Source: Hyparrhenia diplandra
Lineage: Eukaryota; Streptophyta; Magnoliopsida; Poales; Poaceae
DNA length: 64,000 nt
Assembly (NCBI GenBank): GCA_015847255.1
Contig: JADLZK010012615.1
Coordinates: forward strand, 62,001 to 126,000
Reading direction: 5' to 3'
In this document: piece after piece, positions 56,264 to 64,000 of the stretch
Position numbering within the stretch: the stretch's first letter is position 1
How the letters are laid out: each line of letters begins with the position of its first letter
Translations under genes and position numbers: made by a program
The notes under the pieces: generated by a model
The model's input: the letters and a program-made list of their open reading frames with translations, nothing else
What the model was told of the DNA's origin: nothing
The model's database searches: none

Positions 56264-57793
56264 ATGGGCTCCGCGCAGGTTTTCCTCTGCCTCGTCGTCG
56301 CCGTCGTGCTTGCTGCGGCGGCAACAGCCGTCCAAGCAGCTCACCATCACCATTGGCAATGTCTCCTCAACCCGCCAGACCACCTGTCTCTGCATGCCGG
56401 CGAGTCTGGCGAGGTCATCGGCGAACTGCCCGGTGGCTTCACAGCCTACGTCACAGGCGCAGCCGAGTCCGGCTGCGCCGTCGTTCTCGCCTCTGACGCC
56501 TTCGGTTGGTGCATACACAATTCCATACTGTATCTTCACGTACTTACACTACCTTTGATTGTTTTTCGCCATGGTTTCTTCTGACACCAGGCTTTTTAAT
56601 CTTTGATTGATTTTTCAGGGTTTGAGGGGCCTATACTCAGGTATACAAACATGTCTCACCTTGAATTGTATTTTGTTAAACTGTCCATTCGCCCAGCCAT
56701 CTTACTTTGTATTTTGTTCGCTACACTAGTACTTGAATTGCTTGAATGCTATTATGCTAGTTAGTTCTTGGTTACGTTTCATAATTATACAGAACAATAG
56801 CCGATGAAGTTGCTGAGGCTGGATACTATGTCGTGGTGCCGGATTTCTTTAATGGAGATCCTTACGACACAAGTAAAAACGTTACAGAGTGGCTCGAGCT
56901 TCACTCCCCGGTTTGTTCCATCTACTTGTCCTTGGTTTATGTTAGATTCTCGTCATTTTTCATAAATAGTTTTCATATCCCTTTCAGTTTAGCTTAAGCT
57001 CATTGTAATTTGAATTCATTTTAACATTATCCAATCGAACTGACAGGTAGAAGCTGCCAAAGACGCCAAGCCACTCTTTGCTGCTCTGAAAAAGGAAGGA
57101 AAAACCATTGCTGTTGGAGGTTATTGCTGGGGTGGTGAGCGAAAACCTATATGAACTTATCAAACACTTTTAGTTGGCAAGCTGGGCACAATTGTAGTTT
57201 TCATTTTCAGAAACATTTTTGGGGCAACGCATTTAACGTACTAATTATTAGAACATTGCTTCTTGTCTCCAGGACAATTTGGCGTTGAGGTAGCCAAAAC
57301 AGACGAGATAGAAGTAGTTTGCATTTCCCATCCTACATCAGTGACAGCTGAAGATATGAAAGGTGTGCCCTTCGTTTTGTATTTACAGCCTTGCAGACTG
57401 TGCATTGACTAGGATGACTTTTGTGAAACTACCCTTTGTGTTACTAAATTCCTAAGCTAAATGAATCGAAAACTCAGAGGTCAAATGCCCAATTGAGATC
57501 CTTGGAGCTCAGAATGACTTTGCCACACCACCAAAACTAGTGTACCAGCTTGTGAATACCTTGCGTCAAAGAAATGTGGTGAGTTCCTACTAACAACGCA
57601 GTAACACTGGATACAGTTACATGGGCATCTGTGACATTGTTAATGGTTGCAGGTCCCATATTTCGCCAAGATCTTTCCTGGGGTTGGACATGGATTTGCT
57701 TGCAGATATAATACCAGTGATCCATTCGCCGTTAGAACCGCTGAAGAAGCCCTTGCTTACATGCTTGATTGGTTCAACAAATATTTGAAGTGA
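56264..57793 (+). CDS. DLH-like secreted hydrolase, copy 3 (intact, 266 aa)
   Basis: Dienelactone-hydrolase-family alpha/beta hydrolase; cereal members are often annotated as endo-1,3;1,4-beta-glucanase-like, though the substrate is unproven. Exons: 56264-56504, 56619-56640, 56793-56910, 57047-57134, 57273-57362, 57478-57578, 57653-57793. All are GT/AG and in phase, totalling 801 nt. Residues 1-26 form a signal peptide (VFLCLVVAVVLAAAATA), implying secretion. A mature-end Cys-Leu-x-Asn-Pro-Pro motif follows an AHHHHW stretch. Triad residues: Cys154 in GGYCWGG, Asp200 in GAQND, His233 in VGHGF. The length is normal for the family. The ATG was chosen because it starts the signal peptide in frame and matches the other copies' position. 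Confidence 0.93.
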
Positions 57794-58951
57794 AGACTAC
57801 AGACATGCCTTGTACAATGGTTGTTCAGAATGAATTAAAGAGAATAATAACTCTTGGCAATCGCATGTAAACTAGAGGACATGCCATGATGGATATTATA
57901 TATAGATATGGTTGTCCGATCCTCGAGTCATTTTAGTCACTTTTTCATAACAACATTCAGGATATCAACAATTAAAAGTATGGGTCTGCGCCGTCTCCGC
58001 GGCCTCCAAGCATGGACATGATAGCATGGAGTCTTAGACCCTCGTTTGATATGCTTGCTATGGTTTAGATCATTGTGTTCCGATTTTGGTATAACGCTCT
58101 CTGTTCTCACTGTGTCAATATATCACTTAGAACTATGCCACTACACATATGAAGCCTTGCTGCATGCCATCCTATACCAAACATTGATCTGTCACTCTCA
58201 TGAGCACTATGTTACTATGTTTCTGGCATGTTGTATAAAAAAATACTATGCGATATGGATGCACCTACAAAGCTCATGCTTGCTTTTCTATTTGTCTTCT
58301 TATTTGAAGAGCATCATTTGTAACATATATAACAGGCTTCTGTCCTCCTAGGCAGACCTTTCATGCAACATTTTCATACCTTCTCACAAGCATTGATCGA
58401 ATGAGCTCCCTTCTCACTAATTATGCATGCCCTCATATTGCCCTTTTATACAAAAAAATTCCATACATTTTCTCGAACACTTCCATGGTCTATCTTGATA
58501 ATAACTGGTGTATTATATCACAAGTAAAGATAAACTTTGAACAACCCTTCATACATTCTACATGATGTGCAAGTAAATTGTTGATCAATCACTATACACA
58601 TAACAAACATTGCTACTATCACTATGCAGCAATGCCAGCCAAACAGTCTTAACATGCATGATTGAACAGAATGGTGTTGTTGACTGCTACTTTATTAAGA
58701 TGCTCGACACAAAGAAGCAACAAGAGCATCAATTCTGGCAACACATGTGGCAGCTTTAGTGTTGCCTACCTTTTGCATGCTTGCTGCTACTTACTAGATA
58801 GCGATGTTGTGCCTATATAAAAGGCTTATCCTCATCTGGCGGTAAAGATCCAATTGGATGGTAGACCTATCTCTTTTGTCAAAAGATGTAGGAAAGCGCA
58901 TCATGAAGGGTCAATATCATGAACACGTTTCACATGTAATGTGTTGTTATC
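57794..58951. other. 3' UTR of DLH copy 3 and intergenic DNA
   Basis: The first ~60 bp match the copy-2 3' UTR (AAAGAGAATAATAACTCTT; candidate poly(A) region near 57830-57850). Beyond this is AT-rich sequence without a recognised gene. Confidence 0.5.
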
Positions 58952-59037
58952 TGTCACATCGTAGCCCAGGGTTTAATAAGATTGATATAATACTCATACC
59001 AATAAGTTACATCTTCTTTTCTAGAACCCAATTCTAA

Positions 59038-59088
59038 AGAACTCCAAAATTAAGTGTGCTTGGCTTAGAGCAATTTAGAGATAGACCA
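59038..59088 (+). promoter_or_regulatory. 5S rRNA-like Pol III promoter remnant in Cassandra LTR 1
   Basis: GAACTCCAAAATTAAGTGTG then CTTGGCTTAGAGCAATTTAG and AGATAGACC correspond to the 5S A-box, intermediate element and C-box. The C-box is degraded compared with the genuine array at 1-1937. Confidence 0.75.
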
Positions 59089-59487
59089 ATCGGTAAGTTG
59101 TTTCCGGGTTTGCATGAGTGAGGACAAAGTACGGAGAAAGACCCGTGTTGGTGCGGGAGGGGCGATCTTGATTCTTAGAGAGCTACCGGTTGCAAGTGGA
59201 GTGCGGGTGAGACATTACAAATGGTATCGAGCCATCTCTCACGGTTTCATAGGTGCGTGTGGGTGTAGTTGCACGGGGATGGTGCTCGTGTGTGATCCAA
59301 CATGGTACATATGCTTTCACTTGGACACCACGACATGCCCGGGAGGGGACGGTTCACGACTTGGGTTGTTACATGAGGACGTCGGTCTCCTATGGCGGTG
59401 TCGCGGACATCACGGTCGGGGCTTAATAAGATTGATAGAATACTCATACCAACAAGATACAATTTCTTTTACTGAAGCCTAATTCCA

Positions 59488-59538
59488 AAGAACTCCAAAG
59501 TTAAGCATCCCGGACTTGGAGCAATTTGGGGATGGGAC
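59488..59538 (+). promoter_or_regulatory. 5S rRNA-like promoter remnant in Cassandra LTR 2
   Basis: GAACTCCAAAGTTAAGCATC then CTTGGAGCAATTTGGGGATG and GGAC: A-box and C-box positions as in LTR 1 but with a better C-box. It ends at the CACTA insertion point. Confidence 0.75.
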
Positions 59539-61307
59539 CACTAATTTTGCTATTTTTTTTTTTATCGATTTGTGCTTTGCCAAGTGCTTTCTAACACTTT
59601 CGGTAAAGCCTTTGCCGGCACCTTCTTTTATCGTGTGTTCTTTTTGCTGAACACCATAAACGTGATCTTTCTTTGAGTGTAAATTGTTTTGTCGAGTGTT
59701 TTATTCCGGGCACTTGGACGGACATATTTTTGCTAAGTGTGAAAGCGAAAAACACTTGACAAAAAACCACTCCGAGTGACAAAAAAAAGGCACTTGACAA
59801 AGGCGTATTTTACCCCAGCCTTTTTCGAACTCTAGCAAAATACGTCTTTTGTCGAAGTTCTTTCTTTTGACACTCGGCAAATCAGTTTTTTTAAAAGCAC
59901 ATTTTGAGGCCCTAAACGAGTTCAAAAATAAAAGATTCAACTAAAATGTTTCATAACTTCTCTAGATCTACAAAGTTCATTTTGGTTATTTCTTCATTTG
60001 ATAAAGCGTTAGTAACATTGTTCACAAAACCTACATCTCTCATTGCCTATAATAGTTTATTGGAACTAGAAGATAGATTAATAAGATTACGAACAATGTT
60101 ACCAACACTTTGTCAAACGAATAAATGAACAAAGAAAACTTTGTAAATCTCAAAAGTTTTGAACCTTTATAGGAGAAAACTTTTTAATTTGAAATCATGA
60201 ATAATTATGCAAAGCTATGTTTGAAATTGAAAATTTTAAATTTTGAATTTTTAAACAACCTCGGATGGGAAAACTTCCTAAACAAAAATTGTAGATCTTG
60301 ATAAGTTATGAAAAATTGTAGTTGACAACTTTTTGATTTTAAATCATCTTGTGATGCAAAAAACTATGTTTGAATGTCTCAAATTTCAAATTCAAATTTT
60401 GTAAACAACCTCGGATCTTTGAAACTTCGTATATGAAAATTATAGATCTCAAAAAATTATGAAAAATTGTAGTTGACCACTTTTCGATTTGAATTCATTT
60501 AGGGCCTCAAATAAACAATTTACACTTTCGTTTTAGTATAATATTTGGGGAACCATTCCGTTCTTTATGGAGATTTTTCTTGTTGTTGTTGCTGCGTGGG
60601 AAATTTAGAAGATCACATAAGAGTTTTTATTATGTCACGGCCACCTTTGCAAGGTGGCTGAAAAACTTTCAAGGATGAAGTTGCTCTCGAGTCATCGGTT
60701 GAATGAAATAGATTGAACAATTGTTTATTGCCGGCTTCATGCCCCTGTAATTTTTGTTGTTATCTTTCTTCTTGTCTGTAATTAGTTTCTATCAACCCCA
60801 ATCCCTCCTGTCCTCCCTTCCTTCCCTTGTAAGTATCTCTTGTACTTGGCTCTACCTTTTTCCCTTTTTATAAAAAGTTTGTTGCATCGTGGGGGAGGGG
60901 AACCGAAACGGAATCTAAACACAAGTGATGGAGTAGTGCCAGGATAAAGAAGAAACACGCGGCGTCGGGGAGGTCATAGGTTCGAAGTCTAGTGGCCGCG
61001 AGTTTAGCAAAAATCATGAAAATACCCGCAGCTAGTTGTGATGGATGTCTAGCCGGTAGGTGGAGGCCTTCCGAAAAAAATGGTATTCTTTTCGGGTTTT
61101 TTTTCTGATTTTTTTTTCTTTGCCGACTGCTCAAAAATAGGCACTCGGAAAAGAAACCGTTTGTCGTTAAAACTTTTGCCGATTTGCTCCTTACCGAGTG
61201 CGGCACTACCAAGTGCAAAATAGCGTTTGCTGTCCTGTTTCTAGTAGTGAGTGCAGCACTTTCGGCAAAGACTTCTGGCGCGAGTGTATTCGCCGAGTCC
61301 GGTAGTG
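59539..61307. mobile_element. CACTA element (non-autonomous), nested in Cassandra
   Basis: The left end CACTAATTTTGC directly follows the truncated Cassandra LTR. One right terminus is CTAGTAGTG at 61249 (CACTACTAGAAACAGG on the other strand); a second candidate, GGTAGTG, is at 61307. Subterminal regions carry the grass CACTA repeat TTTGCCGAGTG / CACTCGGCAAA in many variants (59570-59880 and 61100-61300). No transposase is seen. The 3-bp flanks do not match clearly, so the right boundary is uncertain. Confidence 0.75.
60560..60895 (+). mobile_element. Possible LINE 3' tail within the CACTA element
   Basis: CATGCCCCTGTAATTTTTGT, pyrimidine-rich sequence and CTTGTACTTGGCTCTACC then CCCTTTTTATAAAAAGTTTG resemble plant LINE 3' UTRs. 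No RT frame. Confidence 0.3.
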
Positions 61308-61402
61308 CAATCTAGTTATGTGACATTAAAAGCAATTGAGTAGTATCTTCGACGCAACCAAAAAGGACTTCCCTAGAAGTAGGACTAGAATGCAAACATA
61401 TA

Positions 61403-61815
61403 TGTCACGTGCCCGGATTGGGCCGGTCATGGGCGGGGCCCAACCGGTCACGGCCGCCCAGACCGGGGGTTGGGGGGCGCGACGCGCTGGCTGCTGCCGC
61501 CTCACCGCCTCCGTCTTAAACCGTCATCAAGTTTGGATTAAATTAGGACTTTTTGGTGTGCAAGAGATATTCCAACTCTATAACGAAATCTCTTATTAGG
61601 AAATAAATAGAATTACTTGTAAAGGTATTTCAACTCTATAAGAAAACCTTTAGAGAGATTGCTCGCATTACAAGTCTCATAGGAGGGTCATATAAATAAG
61701 TAACATGTAATCTCTTTAGAGGACAAGCAATAAAGAATAATTCCCTCCTCCGTCTCCTCCGTCGAGCTCGCCGCCGATCGTGTCACAACCGCCGGAATCC
61801 ATCCGGTTTGTGACA
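61403..61815 (+). repeat. Probable solo LTR (copia-like), 413 bp
   Basis: TGTCACGTGCCCGG ... CCGGTTTGTGACA with TG/CA ends inside a short inverted repeat TGTCAC/GTGACA. It contains GGTCATATAAATAAG (TATA-like) and AAGCAATAAAGAATAA (polyadenylation-like), in LTR order. Flanks are ATATA (left) and ATATC (right), a 4/5 match to a target duplication. Confidence 0.65.
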
Positions 61816-62455
61816 ATATCGTAGTCACTCTTAGTGTGCGCGAGTCTAATTAGAAAAACCCATGCATACGTACATGTGAACACGGCCCACTTCTTCCTGC
61901 TATTCGGCATTCATATACGTACTTAAATACAGAAATCGCCACGTTTGTACCAAACTTATTTATAATATTCTCTGTATATGAATTATGATGAAATATATAT
62001 GTCAACTTATTCGCTGGAAGGACAAGATAGTACCGTGGACGTTAATAACAGCAAACTATGAACCTTCTACGTACGAGTTGAATTTGCTCATCTATATATT
62101 CGGTCGATGAGACCTCAACGTCAAATCCACATTTGTATTTCTAATAAAAGACGGCTGAACTTTTCAATTTCTCATATGTACCACTGTCGTACTACAAGAG
62201 CTTTTGTGTGTCGTCGAATTGCTGAAAACCCGTTAGATCGTGGATCACACGTACATCATGAGCAAGAGCAACACCAAAAGGAGGGATTTTCAAGGCTCGT
62301 TATGGCATGTTGAGTATTTCACACTCAACTTCTAAATTCTCGCAGCTCTTTCATCTTTATTCCCGTGCAGCTCGCTTTCGTGTAGTGTAGCAGAAGCATC
62401 TGCTTGGCGGCCAGGCGGCCACTTGACCTACCATGCTGTGGCTTCTCTCAGCTGC
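61816..62455. other. Upstream region of DLH copy 4
   Basis: AT-rich intergenic DNA, then proximal promoter. No separate gene. It does not obviously share the promoter blocks of copies 1-3. Confidence 0.4.
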
Positions 62456-62463
62456 TATAAAAA
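62456..62463 (+). promoter_or_regulatory. TATA box of DLH copy 4
   Basis: TATAAAAA, 54 bp before the ATG at 62510, in the context GCTGCTATAAAAACAAACGC. It is the best-placed TATA box in the window. Confidence 0.65.
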
Positions 62464-62509
62464 CAAACGCAACGCACCAGTGAATGTGCTAGGATTGTGC
62501 AGAGCTTCC

Positions 62510-62893
62510 ATGACGAGCGCCACGATGGGCTCCGCTGCACTGCTCTTCCTCTTCCTTTTCCTCTTTACAGTGCACGTCGCTGCGGCGGCGATCGTTCATG
62601 AGCACTCTCAGTGCCTGGACAACCCACCTGACCTCTCTCAGCGCGGCGTCGAAGCTGGTAGGGTCGTAGACAACCTACCGGGGGGGTTCAGGGTCTATGT
62701 CACTGGCCCGCCCAGCTCCAGACGCGCCGTCGTCCTCGCCTCCGACGTCTACGGTTGGTTCAGCCACCTGCACACTCTAGTCTGGTCCAAATTCAAGTTT
62801 AGTTTGGTTAATGTCTAATTTATCTTATTGTCCGACTGCCTGACTGCATCTATTTTCTGTTCTTTCGATAGGGTTCGAGGCACCTCTACTGAG
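62510..62893 (+). CDS. DLH-like gene copy 4, 5' part (exons 1-2)
   Basis: Exon 1 is 62510-62753 and exon 2 is 62872-62893 (22 nt, same size as in copies 2 and 3), with GT/AG borders. The protein starts MTSATMGSAALLFLFLFLFT (signal peptide), then VHEHSQCLDNPPDLS, NLPGGFRVYVTGPPSSRRA, VVLASDVYGFEAPLLR. A second in-frame ATG lies at 62525. The Cys/Asp/His triad would be encoded by exons 4-7, beyond the window. Intron 2 is invaded by a transposon from about 63070. It may be a complete gene with a long intron or a truncated copy. Confidence 0.8.
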
Positions 62894-63069
62894 GTAAGTA
62901 AATTGGTTTATTTAGTATAAAAGGCATCTCCCTGACAGTCTTGTTTAAGAACAAAAAACAGGTTTCATGCAGTTCCTGAGTTCAATTCAAGTTATTATTT
63001 CTGATTTTTCTTTGAAAGAATTAAAAAAAGAGCTGCCAATTATATTAAGAAGAATACAAAACATACTAA

Positions 63070-64000
63070 GGGCCTGTTTGGCACAGCTCAGCTTTACTAG
63101 TGAAGCAGTTTTTTACAAAATAGATTCATGAGCAGCTCTCTAATGAAGCTGAGCTGTTTTAGAAATTTTGTTTGGCAAAACAACTCCCTAAAACAGGCCA
63201 AAACAACTTCACTTAGAATAATTTACATCTATACCCCTAGGCTTTTCTTTTTCGTTTTTTGTCCTGGTCGTCCATAACACAGCAGCGCCCGACTCCGCGG
63301 CGACAAAAAAAAAAACGCACTCGCTGGCGACAAGGGCGGCGCTCGGCGCGCGCTCAGCGGGCGAGGCGCCGGGCGGCGCCTCTCGGCGGCGCGGCGCCTC
63401 CACGGGCGGCGCCCTCCCGAAATCCCATGCTCGGGCGGCGGCGGCTCTCCTCGCCACGCGGTGGAACCGGTGCTAGCGTCCCGCCCGGCTTCGTGCCGTT
63501 TTCAGGCAACGGCGACCTGCCCTACGCGCGCCGCCATGTGCCCGGGCGGAGGCCGCGCTTCGCCATGCGCCCCGGGCGTCACGCGGTTTCGCGCCCGGTG
63601 GGTTGCGGTGCTCGCACCTCGCAGCCGGATCGCGGCAGCTCGTGCCTCGCGGGCGGCAGCGCTCCGCCAGCGGCGGTGCGTGTGCCCGCCCCGCGACGGC
63701 GCCGTGCTTGCCCGTGCCCCATCTCGCTCCGCCCCGAGCACCGTCGACCTTTAGCTGCCGGCGGCCCTCATAGCGCCGCCGATCTTTGCGCCGACGAGGG
63801 CAGCTACTGTCTTTTAGGTACAATGGGTCCCACATGTGTCGCAAGAAGCCGGTGGAAGATGGTTCTTTGCGGCTTCGTAGCTTACGCCATTCTCTCACCG
63901 CAATTTCAGGAGAGCTGGCCGTAGAGTCGCGAGAGCCGGCCGTTTGGCTATGGAAGTTGTGAAGCTGCTCGAAGCTGCTCGTGAAGCAGTACCAAACGGG
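63070..64000. mobile_element. DNA transposon with CG-rich cargo (right end beyond window)
   Basis: Left end GGGCCTGTTTGGCACAGC. The window ends in GAAGCAGTACCAAACGGG, whose complement CCCGTTTGGTACTGCTTC mirrors the left end. GAGCAGCT-type motifs recur near both ends, as in grass hAT/MITE-like families beginning GGGCCTGTTTGG. The interior (63290-63780) is very CG-rich with overlapping open frames on both strands and no recognised domain. It may be captured gene-leader DNA. Confidence 0.6.

Larger units (their letters stand above)
58952..59538 (+). mobile_element. Cassandra retrotransposon (TRIM with 5S-derived LTR), 3' LTR truncated
   Basis: LTR 1 spans 58952-59219 (TGTCACATCGTAGCCC ... GACATTACA). 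The primer-binding site AATGGTATCGAGCCA starts at 59220. A ~180-bp internal region without coding capacity follows. LTR 2 starts near 59399 (GCTTAATAAGATTGATAGAA matches LTR 1) and is cut at 59538 by a CACTA terminus. Both LTRs carry a 5S rRNA-like segment: 59038-59088 and 59488-59538, with AACTCCAAAGTTAAGC and GGGGATGGGACC. This is the defining feature of Cassandra. Confidence 0.88.

Noticed and set aside
63259..63924. 221-aa and 141-aa frames in CG-rich DNA
   Set aside because: Overlapping on both strands inside a DNA transposon; sequence is Arg/Ala/Pro low complexity.
1..64000. CRISPR arrays, operons, bacterial attachment sites or replication origins
   Set aside because: The sequence is plant nuclear DNA; no such structures were seen, and the short tandem repeats lack CRISPR-like spacing.

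Overview
The window is nuclear DNA of a grass (Poaceae). This rests on plant 5S rDNA, intron-rich genes with GT/AG splice sites, and a dense mix of Ty1/copia, Ty3/gypsy, CACTA, Mutator-like, Stowaway, TRIM and Cassandra-type elements. The genus cannot be fixed from sequence alone. All gene models were built by eye, so exon borders are predictions.

Layout. 1-1956: end of a tandem 5S rRNA array (seven units or part-units, about 280-320 bp each). 1957-4250: decayed copia pol and a 3' LTR. 4260-62893: an expanded tandem family of secreted dienelactone-hydrolase-like (DLH) genes, all on the + strand. Copy 1 (4262-5547) is a promoter/exon-1 remnant split by a poly(A) retro-insertion. Copy 2 (8441-13569) has seven exons, two frameshifts and a 3.8-kb TE-filled intron. 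Copy 3 (56264-57793) is intact, 266 aa. Copy 4 (62510-62893) shows only its first two exons before a terminal transposon. Between them lie a possible KEN-like (IRE1/RNase L-like) gene (19932-21405), an F-box/LRR/FBD gene (49229-50713), and nested transposons.

Transposon regions. 14.4-16.2 kb: copia and LINE fragments. 16461-18492: non-autonomous MULE with a perfect 9-bp target duplication. 18938-19177: Stowaway MITE. 22.3-32.65 kb: minus-strand gypsy nest including a probable 4-kb solo LTR inside gag. 32.9-38.3 kb: a small acidic ORF and many short tandem duplications. 38280-38739: mini CACTA-like element. 39.0-48.3 kb: a mosaic carrying exon fragments of alpha-tubulin, eEF1A and an ERECTA-like LRR kinase, all sense-oriented with splice signals; this looks like a gene-capturing element. 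52.1-55.4 kb: CACTA Ulp1-like remnant around a gypsy LTR. 58952-59538: Cassandra retrotransposon (5S-derived LTR), cut by a CACTA element (59539 to about 61249/61307). 61403-61815: probable solo LTR.

Only DLH copy 3 reads as a clean complete gene. Three other gene-like loci carry 1-bp indels, three of them at C or T runs, so sequence error must be weighed against true pseudogenization.
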